Source of the DNA: an uncultured Collinsella sp.
Lineage (GTDB): Bacteria; Actinomycetota; Coriobacteriia; Coriobacteriales; Coriobacteriaceae
Reading direction: 5' to 3'
DNA length: 64,000 nt
NCBI GenBank assembly: GCA_958435945.1
Contig: CAUBIC010000003.1
Coordinates: 1-64,000, forward strand
A program made the translations under genes and the position numbers. How positions within the stretch are numbered: the first letter of the stretch is position 1; the number at the start of each line of letters is the position of its first letter. Positions 1 through 8,612 of the stretch are shown here, in pieces. Under the pieces are notes generated by a model that was not told the DNA's origin, did not search any database, and worked only from the letters and a program-made list of their open reading frames with translations.

Positions 1-70
1 AAGCACTTAATGTGCTTTCCGTCTTGCGCAGGACTGTAGAGCAGCAAACTTAACCGCCCCGCCAGGCAGG
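1..70. repeat. Partial long inverted-repeat element
   Basis: The first bases hold AGCACTTAATGTGCT, itself a small palindrome, followed by a GCAGGACTGT...GAGCAG string. Read on the opposite strand, this matches the centre of the complete element at 15744-15864. The window boundary cuts the element, so only one half is visible and its outer arm cannot be confirmed. Confidence 0.5.
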
Positions 71-167
71 CGAGCGTGCAGGAACGACATCCGTCCAATA
101 ATTCGTGCGAAACATAATGAAAAACAGTTTGATGTGAGTTAATATAAACAACGTCGTGAATATGGCT

Positions 168-187
168 CCTGTCGCATGGCTGACAGG
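168..187 (+). other. Small hairpin in the ptsH leader
   Basis: A 6-bp stem (CCTGTC/GACAGG) with an 8-base loop lies about 25 bases before the ptsH start codon. It has no T run and is probably not a terminator. Its role is unknown. Confidence 0.3.
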
Positions 188-212
188 GGTTAAACACAAA
201 AAGGAGTCAATT

Positions 213-476
213 ATGGTTTCTGAGAAGGCTACCCTCGTTAATCCTCAGGGTCTTCACATGCGTCCGGCTGGCCTCTTCGCCTCCACCATGGGCAAGTACG
301 CCTGTGACGTGACGGTCGTCACCCCCGAGAAGGAGGTCAACGGCAAGTCCCCGATGGCCCTCATGGCTGCTGGTATCCCCTGCGGCACCGAGGTCGAGGT
401 CAAGTGCGACGGCGCCGACGAGGCCGAGGCTCTGGCTGCTGCCATCGAGCTCATCAAGAGCGGTCTTGGCGAGTAG
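213..476 (+). CDS. ptsH: Phosphocarrier protein HPr
   Basis: HPr carries phosphate from EI to the sugar-specific EIIA proteins of the PTS in the cytoplasm. The 87-residue product has the usual HPr length. His15 sits in the active-site motif GLHMRPAG and Ser46 lies in GKSPMALM, the position that HPr kinase phosphorylates in many Gram-positive bacteria. Here Ser46 is followed by Pro rather than the more usual Ile or Leu. The ATG at 213 is chosen over an upstream in-frame ATG at 156 because AAGGAG lies just before it and the product then begins exactly where HPr proteins normally do. EI is encoded 127 bases downstream, beyond a terminator-like hairpin, which may set a higher HPr than EI level. 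Confidence 0.95.
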   Translation: MVSEKATLVNPQGLHMRPAGLFASTMGKYACDVTVVTPEKEVNGKSPMALMAAGIPCGTEVEVKCDGADEAEALAAAIELIKSGLGE

Positions 477-521
477 AACTCAAACGGGTCGCATGTTGAA
501 CAACTAAGTTCATATTTGGGG

Positions 522-558
522 GCGCAGTGACCTGTTGTAAGGTAACTGCGCTCTTTTG
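522..558 (+). terminator. Hairpin with T-rich tail between ptsH and ptsI
   Basis: GCGCAGTGACC pairs with GGTAACTGCGC across a short loop (one mismatch) and is followed by CTCTTTTG. It looks like a partial intrinsic terminator that could cut transcription after ptsH while letting some polymerase through into ptsI. Leakiness is an inference. Confidence 0.6.
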
Positions 559-603
559 TCATGGATATGGCAAAACGCTTTATCACATGACACGGAGAGA
601 GGA

Positions 604-2313
604 ATGGGAATGTATCAGGGAGTCAACGCATCCGAGGGCATCGGTATCGGCACCGTCATGGTCGCCGTCGATCCCGACTTGACGTTTGAGCCGCACGAGG
701 TTGCTGATTCGGCAGCAGAGAAGGAGCGCTATCAGTCCGCTCTTTCGGTCTTCTGCGAGAAGACCCAGGCTCAGGCCGACCACATGAAGGAGACGGTGGG
801 CGAGGCCGAGGCCGAGATCATGAGCGGACACATTGTCCTTGCTCAGGACCCGGGCATGACCGACGCCATCAACGCCGCCATTGACGGCGGCACCTGCGCC
901 GAGCAGGCGCTCATGGACACTTCGACCATGTTCGAGAACATGTTCCTGTCCATGGACGACGAGATGTTCCGTCTGCGCGCTGCCGACATCGCCGACATCC
1001 GCACTGGTATTCTGGCCGAGCTGCTGGGCAAGGAGGTCGTCGACCTCTCCGTCCTGCCCGAGAACACCGTCGTTGTCGTGCACGACCTCACGCCGTCCAT
1101 GACCGCCACGATCGATAAGGCCCATGTTGCCGGTATCGTCACCGAGACCGGTGGCCGCACGTCGCACTCCGCGATCATCGCGCGCGCCCTCGAGATCCCG
1201 GCTGTTCTTTCGGTTGCCAACAGCTGCACCGCACTGCGCAACGGCATGACCGTTGTCGTCGACGGTGGCAAGGGCGTCGTCGAGGCCGATCCCGACGAGG
1301 AGACGCTCGCCGCCTACACCGCCAAGGCCGAGGCCTTTGCTGCCGAGAAGGCGGCCCTCGAGGCTTTCCGCGGCAAGCCGTCCGTGACTGCCGATGGCAT
1401 CAAGAAGATCATCGCCTGCAACATCGGTAACCCCGATGATGTGCCCAACGCACTCGATCACGACGCCGAGGCTATCGGTCTGTTCCGCTCCGAGTTCCTG
1501 TTCATGGACTCCGCCGAGCTTCCTTCCGAGGAGGAGCAGTTCAACGCCTACCGCAAGGTCGCCAGCGCGCTCAAGGGCGCTCCGGTCATCATCCGTACGC
1601 TCGATGTGGGTGGCGACAAGGAGATTCCGTATCTGCACATGGTCAAGGAAGATAACCCCTTCATGGGCTTCCGCGCCGTGCGTTACTGCCTGGCCAATCC
1701 CGACCAGTACAAGGTCCAGCTCCGCGCTCTGCTGCGCGCCAGCGCCTTCGGCGATGTCAAGATCATGATCCCGCTCGTCACCTGCGTCGAGGAGGTCGTG
1801 GCTGTCAAGGAGCTCGTCGAGCAGTGCAAGGCCGAGCTGACCGAAGAGGGCCGCAAGTTCAACGAGAACATCGAGGTCGGCATCATGGTCGAGACGCCTG
1901 CCGCCTCTCTGCTCGCTGACCGCCTGGCCAAGGTCGCCGACTTCTTCTCCATCGGCACCAACGACCTGATCGGTTACACCATGTGCGCCGACCGTGGCAA
2001 CGACACCATCTCCAACCTGTACCAGGTGTACTATCCCGCCGTGCTCCGCTCGCTCAAGAATATCATCGAGAGCGGCGTGAAGGCCGGCATCATGGTCGGT
2101 ATGTGCGGTGAGGCCGCTGCCGATCCGCTGCTCGAGCCGCTGCTGATCAGCTGGGGCCTGGAGGAGTTCTCGATGAGCGCTCCGTCGATCCTGCGCGCCC
2201 GCAAGACCATCAGCCAGTGGACCAAGGCCGAGTGCGACGAGCTCGCCGAGAAGGCGCTCGCCTGCAACACCGCCGCCGAGGTCAAGGCACTGCTCGAGTC
2301 CGCAGCTCGCTAA
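604..2313 (+). CDS. ptsI: PTS enzyme I (phosphoenolpyruvate-protein phosphotransferase)
   Basis: Enzyme I takes phosphate from PEP and passes it to HPr, the first step shared by all PTS sugars. The 569-residue product matches the usual length. The phosphorylated histidine is H188 in GGRTSHSAIIARALEIP. The C-terminal PEP-binding TIM barrel shows RSEFLFM, the TLDVGGDKE motif and the catalytic cysteine in GMCGEAA near residue 500. GGAGAGAGG precedes the ATG at 604; the ATG at 610 is an alternative start two codons later. An upstream in-frame ATG at 556 falls on the terminator hairpin and is unlikely. No sugar-specific EII gene lies in the window. Confidence 0.95.
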   Translation: MGMYQGVNASEGIGIGTVMVAVDPDLTFEPHEVADSAAEKERYQSALSVFCEKTQAQADHMKETVGEAEAEIMSGHIVLAQDPGMTDAINAAIDGGTCAEQALMDTSTMFENMFLSMDDEMFRLRAADIADIRTGILAELLGKEVVDLSVLPENTVVVVHDLTPSMTATIDKAHVAGIVTETGGRTSHSAIIARALEIPAVLSVANSCTALRNGMTVVVDGGKGVVEADPDEETLAAYTAKAEAFAAEKAALEAFRGKPSVTADGIKKIIACNIGNPDDVPNALDHDAEAIGLFRSEFLFMDSAELPSEEEQFNAYRKVASALKGAPVIIRTLDVGGDKEIPYLHMVKEDNPFMGFRAVRYCLANPDQYKVQLRALLRASAFGDVKIMIPLVTCVEEVVAVKELVEQCKAELTEEGRKFNENIEVGIMVETPAASLLADRLAKVADFFSIGTNDLIGYTMCADRGNDTISNLYQVYYPAVLRSLKNIIESGVKAGIMVGMCGEAAADPLLEPLLISWGLEEFSMSAPSILRARKTISQWTKAECDELAEKALACNTAAEVKALLESAAR

Positions 2314-2330
2314 TTTGGTATCAGAGGTAA

Positions 2331-2360
2331 CCGCGTGGTTGGAATGGGCCGGCCACGCGG
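2331..2360 (+). other. Hairpin between ptsI and the first PfkB kinase
   Basis: CCGCGTGG and CCACGCGG form an 8-bp perfect stem around a 14-base loop. No T run follows. It may protect or separate the two parts of a common transcript. Confidence 0.35.
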
Positions 2361-2387
2361 CCCTCACATATACAGGGGGTACTGTAA

Positions 2388-3320
2388 ATGTTCTACACGC
2401 TAACCGCTAATCCGGCTGTCGACATGACGGTTTCGAGCTCTCCGCTCGAGCCCGACGAGAACGTCCGCACCGGCTCGGCCAGCTACACGGCCAACGGCAA
2501 GGGCCTCGACGTGTCCTTCGCCTTTAAGAAAATGGGCGTCGACACCGTCGCGCTCGGCTTCTTCGCTGGCTTCACGGGCAAGTTCATCGTCGAGGAGGTC
2601 ATGAACCTGGGTTGCCTGTGCCGCCCGGTCTGGACCGACGGCATCACGCGTATCAACACCTACGTCAACGATGGCCAGCACGAGTACGGCATCCTTAACC
2701 CCGGCGCCCCGATTACGCCGGAGCACCAGAAGGAGCTCTACAACATCCTGGACACCGCGGGCGATCTTGAGTGCCTGATTGTCTCCGGCTCCGTGCCTCC
2801 CAAAGCTACACCCGACTTCCTGGCCCAGGTTATGGAGCACGCTCAGGCTCGTGGCGCCGACGTCGTCCTGGACCTGTCCTCCGACAAGCTCAAGGAGCTC
2901 GCTCACAAGAAGCCGCTGCTCATCAAGCCGAACCATCACGAGATGAAGGCCATCTTCGGCGTGCCGGTCGACACCGACGACGAGGTCCGCGTTGCCATGA
3001 AGCTCGCCCACGACGCCGGCGTCCAGAACGTGCTGCTCACCCGTGGTAGCCGCGGCGATGCTTATTTCTCCAACGGCGAGGACATCTGGTACGCCAAGCG
3101 TGAGTTCAACATCAAGCTGGTCTCTTCCGTCTGCGCCGGCGACTGCACCCTCGCCGCGTTCCTGCACAAGTGGTACAGGGATCGCGACAACGTCGAGGAG
3201 GCCATGAAGCTCGCTATGGCCACCGGCGCCAACGTTGCCGAGTCCGTGGGCATTGGCGACTTCGGTCACGTCGATGAGTACAGCAAGCGCGTTGCTGTCC
3301 GCAAGCTCGATCGCAAGTAA
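2388..3320 (+). CDS. PfkB-family sugar kinase, 1-phosphofructokinase/tagatose-6-P kinase type (copy 1)
   Basis: The 310-residue protein has the ribokinase/PfkB fold: an N-terminal TLTANPAVD substrate strand, NGKGLDVS (normally GGKG-N-V), SGSVPP, the IKPN-HE motif and a C-terminal ATP-site motif CAGDC. The catalytic Asp of the family GAGD motif is kept, but the first Gly is Cys. Family members phosphorylate fructose-1-P or tagatose-6-P, giving fructose-1,6-bisP or tagatose-1,6-bisP; the exact substrate cannot be read from sequence. A purine-rich CAGGGGG site precedes the ATG. A clear paralogue follows 226 bases downstream. Linkage to ptsHI suggests use of PTS-delivered sugar phosphates, yet no fructose EII is present. 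Confidence 0.85.
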   Translation: MFYTLTANPAVDMTVSSSPLEPDENVRTGSASYTANGKGLDVSFAFKKMGVDTVALGFFAGFTGKFIVEEVMNLGCLCRPVWTDGITRINTYVNDGQHEYGILNPGAPITPEHQKELYNILDTAGDLECLIVSGSVPPKATPDFLAQVMEHAQARGADVVLDLSSDKLKELAHKKPLLIKPNHHEMKAIFGVPVDTDDEVRVAMKLAHDAGVQNVLLTRGSRGDAYFSNGEDIWYAKREFNIKLVSSVCAGDCTLAAFLHKWYRDRDNVEEAMKLAMATGANVAESVGIGDFGHVDEYSKRVAVRKLDRK

Positions 3321-3346
3321 GCGAAACACGACATATTCGTGGTTCT

Positions 3347-3381
3347 ATGGCGCCTCGGCTTTGGCCGGGGTGCCATTTTTG
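3347..3381 (+). terminator. Intrinsic terminator after PfkB copy 1
   Basis: ATGGCGCCTCGGC pairs with GCCGGGGTGCCAT (13 bp with two G-T wobbles) over a 4-base loop and is followed by TTTTTG. Confidence 0.8.
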
Positions 3382-3546
3382 TTAATTGCAAAAGAGCGTC
3401 AGGGCAAGCCCCTTGATTTTTTGCCGCGCTTTGCCGCTTTTCTGCCGCCCTGCACGCGTTCTACACCGTTCGCCGAGTTGCTATAGCCTTTTCACGTGGC
3501 GTGGAATATACTTTCATTAACACGTTGCCTTGTGAAAGGAACTTAC

Positions 3547-4479
3547 ATGATTTATACGCTCACTGCAAATCCCGCCATTGACTACAACATTGCCTGCGAC
3601 GGTCTTTCCGCCAACACCGTCACCCGCACGCGCAACGCGGTCTATACGCCCAACGGCAAGGGTCTCAACGTCTCGTTCACCCTCGATCACTACGGCGTCG
3701 ACACCACGATCCTGGGCTTTTTTGCCGGTTTCTCGGGCGAGTTTATCGTCAAGGGCGCCGAGGCCCTGGGCGTGCCCGTCAAGCCCGTGTGGACCGACGG
3801 CATCACGCGCGTCAACGTTTTCCTCAACGCCGGCCCCGATACCGAGTACAACATGGTCAACGCAGGTGCCGCCATCAATGCAGCCAACGAGCAGGAGATG
3901 TTTGAGCTCATCGATTCACTCGATGACATGACCTGCCTGGTCATTAGCGGCTCGCTGCCCCCCAACACTTCTGAGGGTTTTCTGGCCGAGGTCCTGCGCC
4001 GTGTTAAGGCAAAGGGTGCCGAGTTCGTGCTCGATATCTCGAGCCATCAGCTGGCCGACCTCATTGCCATGGAGCCGCTGCTCATTAAGCCCAACGATGA
4101 CGAGCTGCTTGACATCTTTGGCATTAAGGTGAGCGGTGGCGACGACGAGTCCGTCAAGGGCGCGATGGCCGAGCTGCATGCCAAGGGCGCCAAGAACGTG
4201 CTGCTGACCCTTGGTGGCGACGGTGCGTACTTCTCCAACGGTGAGCATATCTGGTTTGCCAACCGCACCTTCGAGGTCAAGCTACTGTCGACGGTCTGCG
4301 CGGGCGACTCCTCGCTTGCCGCCTTCCTGTCCGTGTGGCACGATGCTCCCGAGCGCGTCGAGGACGCCCTGCGCCTCTCGATGGCCACCGGCGCCAACGT
4401 GGTGGAGTGTGCCGGTCTGGGCGATTTTGCCAAGGTGGACGAATATAGCAAGCACATTGAGGTTCGCCAGGTCTGCTAG
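3547..4479 (+). CDS. PfkB-family sugar kinase, 1-phosphofructokinase/tagatose-6-P kinase type (copy 2)
   Basis: This 310-residue protein is a clear paralogue of the preceding kinase: TLTANPAID, PNGKGLNVSF, PVWTDGITRVN, SGSLPPN, IKPNDDE and CAGDSS appear in the same order and spacing. It also has Cys in place of the first Gly of GAGD. The ATG at 3547 is preferred to the in-frame ATG at 3496 because GAAAGGA precedes it and the N-terminus then aligns with copy 1. It lies beyond copy 1's terminator and is therefore probably transcribed from its own promoter, so the two copies could be regulated differently or prefer different sugar phosphates. Confidence 0.85.
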   Translation: MIYTLTANPAIDYNIACDGLSANTVTRTRNAVYTPNGKGLNVSFTLDHYGVDTTILGFFAGFSGEFIVKGAEALGVPVKPVWTDGITRVNVFLNAGPDTEYNMVNAGAAINAANEQEMFELIDSLDDMTCLVISGSLPPNTSEGFLAEVLRRVKAKGAEFVLDISSHQLADLIAMEPLLIKPNDDELLDIFGIKVSGGDDESVKGAMAELHAKGAKNVLLTLGGDGAYFSNGEHIWFANRTFEVKLLSTVCAGDSSLAAFLSVWHDAPERVEDALRLSMATGANVVECAGLGDFAKVDEYSKHIEVRQVC

Positions 4480-4501
4480 CCGCATCGACATATCGTTGCC
4501 G

Positions 4502-4537
4502 AACACCCGCTTTGGATTTCCAAGGCGGGTGTTTTTG
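4502..4537 (+). terminator. Intrinsic terminator after PfkB copy 2
   Basis: AACACCCGC(CT)TT-type arm pairs with AAGGCGGGTGTT over an 8-base loop, followed by TTTTTG. Confidence 0.85.
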
Positions 4538-4673
4538 CATTCTGGGCGCATGTGGTGCTTGCTGTCCCGTTCGTTCGGATCGACGATACGATTGCATGTG
4601 CGCGCATGCCCGTTTCTTGTTAGACTTCTTGAGAACCATCGATTAACGCTTGCAGGCGTAGGAGGCCATAGGT

Positions 4674-6068
4674 ATGTGCAAAGCTTCGCTCAACGGTACG
4701 CAGCCCTCAGGCGCCTCCATGCGTGTGCTACATGCGCTTGAGGCAGCCGGTCTTGAGGCCTGGTTCGTGGGGGGTTGGGTACGCGATGCCCTGATGGGAC
4801 GCCCCGGCCACGATGTCGACATGTGCTGCAGCGGTCTGTGGCAGGAGTCCAAGGCGGCGCTCGAGGCCGCCGGCATTGCGGTGGTTGAGTCGGGGATTAT
4901 ATTTGGCGGCATTACCGCCATTTGTGACGATGAGCGCATTGAGGTCACGACGTATCGTCTGGATGGCTTTTACACCGATGGCCGCCATCCCCAGAGTGTG
5001 GAGCGTGCGGCGTCACTTGAGGACGATCTGGCGCGTCGTGATTTTACCGTTAATGCCATGGCTTGGCATCCCCGGCGCGGTCTTGTCGACCGCTATGATG
5101 GCCAGGGCGACCTGGAGCGTAGGTTGATCCGCGCCGTCGGAGATCCCAAGCGTCGCTTTAATGAGGATGCGCTTCGCATGCTGCGCGCCGTGCGTTTTGC
5201 CTGTCGTTTGGATTTTATGATCGAGCCTAAGACCAAACAGGCGCTTGCCGAATGCTCATCGCTGCTCGATGCCGTGGCACGCGAGCGCGTGGGCATTGAG
5301 CTCGAAGGCATTCTTTCGACCGGTCACGGGGGAGACGCGATGCTGCGCTATCCCGAGCTTATTTGTGCCGCCGTGCCCGAACTTTCGCCTGCTCGTGGGT
5401 TTGACCAGCGCAGCGTCTACCATGCCTTTAATGTCTATGAGCATATTGCTCGCGTGTTGACGGTGGCGGGGGAGCTGGCGCTGTGTGACGGCGTGGAGCC
5501 TTCGCCGAGCTTAATGTGGGCAGCGTTTTTGCACGACGTCTCCAAGCCCGACTGCTTTACGGTCGACCATGCGGGCAGCGGCCACTTTTACGGCCATCCC
5601 GAGCTTGGCGCCAAGAAGGCGCGCACCATTATGGATCGCCTGGCGCTTTCGCACGATTTGGTTCGCGACGTTTGCCTGCTTATCAAGTATCACGATAAGC
5701 CGTTGCGCCCTGAGCGTTCCTGTTTGCTCAATATGATGCGCTTGCTTTCGGGCGAGGGCGTCGACACGCAGCGCCTGATTGACGAGCTTATGGACCTTAA
5801 ACGTGCCGATACGCTCGGTAAGGCGCCGTCGTGCTTCTATTACGTCGAGACGATCGAGGAGATGCGCTCACTCGCCCACGGACTGCTTGAGGCGGGGGAG
5901 CCCTATACGCTCAAGATGCTTGCCATCAACGGTGGCGACTTGATTCGCGCCGGCGTTAAACCGGGGCCGGAGTTGGGGCAGCTGCTCAACGCCGCCCTCG
6001 ATGCTGTGATCGAGGACAATGTTCCAAACGAGCGCGAAGCCATCCTGGCCCACCTCAACCTAGGATGA
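4674..6068 (+). CDS. cca: CCA tRNA nucleotidyltransferase with HD domain
   Basis: The enzyme adds or repairs the CCA end of tRNAs. The 464-residue protein opens with the nucleotidyltransferase signature: FVGGWVRDAL at residues 31-40 and the metal-binding HDVDM at 46-50. It continues with RRDFTVNAMAW (121-131) and the RRFNEDALRMLRAVRFACRLDF template region. A C-terminal HD phosphohydrolase domain is marked by AAFLHDVSKPD and KYHDKP. AGGAGG upstream supports the ATG at 4674. The two tRNA-Glu genes just downstream already encode CCA, so the role here may be mainly repair. Confidence is high for the family. Confidence 0.93.
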   Translation: MCKASLNGTQPSGASMRVLHALEAAGLEAWFVGGWVRDALMGRPGHDVDMCCSGLWQESKAALEAAGIAVVESGIIFGGITAICDDERIEVTTYRLDGFYTDGRHPQSVERAASLEDDLARRDFTVNAMAWHPRRGLVDRYDGQGDLERRLIRAVGDPKRRFNEDALRMLRAVRFACRLDFMIEPKTKQALAECSSLLDAVARERVGIELEGILSTGHGGDAMLRYPELICAAVPELSPARGFDQRSVYHAFNVYEHIARVLTVAGELALCDGVEPSPSLMWAAFLHDVSKPDCFTVDHAGSGHFYGHPELGAKKARTIMDRLALSHDLVRDVCLLIKYHDKPLRPERSCLLNMMRLLSGEGVDTQRLIDELMDLKRADTLGKAPSCFYYVETIEEMRSLAHGLLEAGEPYTLKMLAINGGDLIRAGVKPGPELGQLLNAALDAVIEDNVPNEREAILAHLNLG

Positions 6069-6102
6069 TTTTTCTGGGACGGGGCTTAAAAAATCATAGG
6101 CT
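6066..6102. repeat. TTTTTCTGGGACGGGG repeat with AT-rich arms
   Basis: GATTTTTCTGGGACGGGG followed by CTTAAAAAATCAT begins at the end of cca. The ends (ATGATTTTT and AAAAAATCAT) can pair into a hairpin. Related copies occur at about 24875-24905 and, as an inverted pair, at 41350-41433. Confidence 0.5.
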
Positions 6103-6164
6103 GTGGCTTTTAACTGCGCTTTCCATAACCTCCCGACAAAATTTGGGCAATTTGGAATTTCTTC

Positions 6165-6193
6165 TTGCGCTCGCGTTTTTTGTCCCGTAATAT
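6165..6193 (+). promoter_or_regulatory. Promoter of the tRNA-Glu pair
   Basis: TTGCGC at 6165-6170 and TAATAT at 6188-6193 are separated by exactly 17 bases, about 35 bases before the first tRNA. This is a good sigma-70/SigA-type match. Confidence 0.65.
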
Positions 6194-6227
6194 ATATCCT
6201 CGCAGCACGGCAGTGCAGATGTCATGT

Positions 6228-6304
6228 GGCCCGTTCGTCTAGCGGTTTAGGACGCCGCCCTCTCAAGGCGGAGATCACCAGTTCGAATCTGGTACGGGCT
6301 ACCA
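6228..6304 (+). tRNA. tRNA-Glu (anticodon CTC), copy 1
   Basis: The cloverleaf folds fully. The acceptor GGCCCGT pairs with ACGGGCT (G-T at the end). The D arm begins GTCTAGCGG. The anticodon stem CCGCC/GGCGG encloses the loop CTCTCAA with anticodon CTC, which reads GAG. The T arm ACCAG-TTCGAAT-CTGGT is standard. A73 and a genome-encoded CCA end the gene. GAG is the dominant Glu codon in the neighbouring genes. Confidence 0.95.
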
Positions 6305-6326
6305 CTTCTTTTCTGCTGAGGCTTAT

Positions 6327-6403
6327 GGCCCGTTCGTCTAGCGGTTTAGGACGCCGCCCTCTCAAGGCGGAGATCACCAGTTCGAATCTGGTACGGGCTA
6401 CCA
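6327..6403 (+). tRNA. tRNA-Glu (anticodon CTC), copy 2
   Basis: This is an identical 77-base copy of the preceding tRNA-Glu, 22 bases downstream, with the same CTC anticodon and encoded CCA. The tandem repeat implies co-transcription from the promoter at 6165 and a raised gene dosage for the GAG decoder. Confidence 0.95.
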
Positions 6404-6412
6404 TGTTTTAGA

Positions 6413-6446
6413 TACCCGGTCTTTCGTATGAAGGCCGGGTTTTTTA
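6413..6446 (+). terminator. Intrinsic terminator of the tRNA-Glu operon
   Basis: ACCCGGTCTT pairs with AAGGCCGGGT over a 6-base loop and is followed by TTTTTATT. Confidence 0.85.
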
Positions 6447-6554
6447 TTGCAAGTGGTCTGGTCTGCTAATCCCATTTGCCCCATTGCTTTACGTTTTGCT
6501 CATCTCCCATACGGGTACAATAGGCCAGATACTTTGACGGTCAGAAGGAGCCTC

Positions 6555-7847
6555 ATGACGGAGTCCTCTCAGCATAGCCCAAAGCCCCAGGTCGAGGTTT
6601 CTGGCGGCGATGACAACAAGAGCGCGCGTCGCGGCGCCATCTTCATCGGCGTTGTGCTGATCGGCTACATCGTCTATCTGGTCGTGACCGGGCAGATGGG
6701 GCAGTTTTGGGCCGCTATGTCCAGCGTTCAGATGCCCTGGCTCTTTGCTGCATGCTTTTGCATGTTTTTGTATCTCGTTTTTGGCATCGTGGCGTACGCG
6801 ATCGCCGTTTGGCTCGACCCCGAATCGCCCGTCGGTATCCGCGACCTCATTTCGGTCGAGGCGAGCGGCATCTTCTTTGGCAACCTGACGCCCATGATGA
6901 TGGGCTCTACGCCTGCCCAGATTTACCGTCTGACCAAAGCTGGCCAAAACGTGGGCGAAGCGGGTGCCACGCAGTTCACCCGCTTTATCGTGTACCAGTT
7001 TGGCCTGGTGGCATGGGGCGCCATTCTTCTGCTCGCCCGTATGCCGTTTTTCGCCGAGCGTTATGGCGACATGACACTGCTGTGCGTCTTTAGTTTTGGC
7101 GGCCACTGCTGCATCCTGCTCGGCATCTTTGCCGTGGCCTTAATGCCCAGGACCGTCACGCGCGTCGCTCATTGCATCATCAATTGGCTCGAGCGCGTGG
7201 GCGTCTCGGCCACAAAGATCGAGGGCTGGCGCACCTTTGTCGATGGCGAGATCTACTCGTTTTCCGAGAAATTCAAACTATCTGCCGGCCATTTTTCGTC
7301 CATGCTGCTCACGGTCGTCATCACTATGCTGCAGCTGGCGTTTTTCTACCTGGTTCCGTACTTTTTGATGCTCTCTTTTGGCCACCACGAAGTCGACTTT
7401 TTCTCGGTCATGGCTGCGAGCGCCTTTGTCCAGCTGCTGAGCTCCGCCGTTCCGCTGCCCGGCGGCACTGGTGGCGCCGAGGGTGGCTTCGCATTGTTTT
7501 TGGGTCACTTTTTTGGCACGGCATCGACTGCCGGCTATCTGCTGTGGCGTCTGATCACCTTTATCGCGCCGACCATTTTGGCCGCCCCGCTGCTGGGCCT
7601 TAAGAGCGCTCACAACGAGAGTATCCATGCACGCTGGGACCGTATGATGCGCAAGCTCGGGCGCACGCCTCAGACGCCCTCTACGCCCGTTAAGGCACAT
7701 CCTGCGTGCCAGGTTACCGTTGATCCCAATCAACGTGCTCAAAAGCCTGCTGTGGCCCCTAAGCCGGCACGCCAGACCTACGTTCGCCAGACTGGCGACG
7801 GCATTCGCGTTTCCCCGGCGGCGCTCAATAAAAAGAAGCGATCTTAG
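6555..7847 (+). CDS. Flippase-like integral membrane protein (LPG synthase TM-domain family)
   Basis: This 430-residue protein belongs to the lysylphosphatidylglycerol synthase transmembrane-region (UPF0104/AglD-like) family. The hallmark PLPGGTGGAEGGF is visible in the second half, with several hydrophobic helices (for example AIFIGVVLIGYIVYLV and MLLTVVITMLQLAFFYLVPYFL). Family members are polytopic and have been linked to lipid or glycolipid translocation; there is no MprF catalytic domain here, so it is unlikely to make lysyl-PG itself. The C-terminal 70 residues are cytoplasmic, basic and proline-rich. AGAAGGAG before the ATG at 6555 decides the start. Substrate unknown. Confidence 0.8.
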   Translation: MTESSQHSPKPQVEVSGGDDNKSARRGAIFIGVVLIGYIVYLVVTGQMGQFWAAMSSVQMPWLFAACFCMFLYLVFGIVAYAIAVWLDPESPVGIRDLISVEASGIFFGNLTPMMMGSTPAQIYRLTKAGQNVGEAGATQFTRFIVYQFGLVAWGAILLLARMPFFAERYGDMTLLCVFSFGGHCCILLGIFAVALMPRTVTRVAHCIINWLERVGVSATKIEGWRTFVDGEIYSFSEKFKLSAGHFSSMLLTVVITMLQLAFFYLVPYFLMLSFGHHEVDFFSVMAASAFVQLLSSAVPLPGGTGGAEGGFALFLGHFFGTASTAGYLLWRLITFIAPTILAAPLLGLKSAHNESIHARWDRMMRKLGRTPQTPSTPVKAHPACQVTVDPNQRAQKPAVAPKPARQTYVRQTGDGIRVSPAALNKKKRS

Positions 7848-7983
7848 GGCCCGGTCGGCGAGTCGTGCGTTCTTGATGACGCTCGTCATTGCGATGTGAG
7901 TTGTAGGATAATCCTCTTACGTTGATTATCTCCCACATGTAGAGGACTTACAGGTGGGCTGTTGACATGAAGGGGACTCGTCT

Positions 7984-8595
7984 ATGGCTACCACCAAACC
8001 GCGCCTTGACCGTCGTATCGTCCGTAGTCGCAATGCGATTCTTTCGGCGTTTGAGCGACTGCTTATGGAAAAGCCCCTGGCCGATATTACGGTGAGCGCT
8101 ATCGCGCGCGAGGCAAATGTCGACCGTAAGACCTTCTACGTGCACTTTGGCACGGTCGACGGCTTGCTCGACGCCATTGCCGTCGATGTGGTCGAGATGA
8201 TCGTCGATTCAGTCGAGAAGACGCTTTCCTCCATGGGCGGCGACACCAACGAGCGCGCACTTGGCGCGGCGGCGTCCTTTTTCAAGACCGTTAACGAGGC
8301 GCTGTGCAACAACCTGGTGCTTAATCGCCAGTTGATCGAAAACATTCCGCTTGACGACTTTATGGCTCGTCTGCGTGTGCCGCTTGAGCACGAGATCGCT
8401 GAGCGCGATCTGCTGCCCGAGGGTCTAAAGGACGAGATGTTCGACTACTACCTGGCGTTTTTGCTGTCCGGCATTATCGGCATCTATCGCACGTGGGCGT
8501 TGTCCGATGGCTCGGTTCCCATCGAGCGCGTCTCGGCGGTCGCCAACGACCTGACTCTTAATGGCCTGTCGAGCTTGGAATCTCGTTTCGAATAG
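7984..8595 (+). CDS. TetR/AcrR-family transcriptional regulator
   Basis: The 203-residue protein has the N-terminal TetR helix-turn-helix: ILSAFERLLMEKPLADITVSAIAREANVDRKTFYVHFGTVDGLLDAI, residues about 16-62. The C-terminal ligand-binding half is variable and its inducer cannot be named. It faces the convergent ABC export operon (8698-12097), which it may or may not regulate; the repeat element at 8613-8689 separates the two. The preceding 130 bases contain AGGATAATCCT, a small palindrome that could be an operator, but this is only a possibility. Confidence 0.88.
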   Translation: MATTKPRLDRRIVRSRNAILSAFERLLMEKPLADITVSAIAREANVDRKTFYVHFGTVDGLLDAIAVDVVEMIVDSVEKTLSSMGGDTNERALGAAASFFKTVNEALCNNLVLNRQLIENIPLDDFMARLRVPLEHEIAERDLLPEGLKDEMFDYYLAFLLSGIIGIYRTWALSDGSVPIERVSAVANDLTLNGLSSLESRFE

Positions 8596-8612
8596 CACTA
8601 GCGCCTTATCCT

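Noticed and set aside
7907..7917. AGGATAATCCT palindrome as the TetR operator
   Set aside because: It is short and there is no second copy near the export operon, so I mention it only as a possibility.
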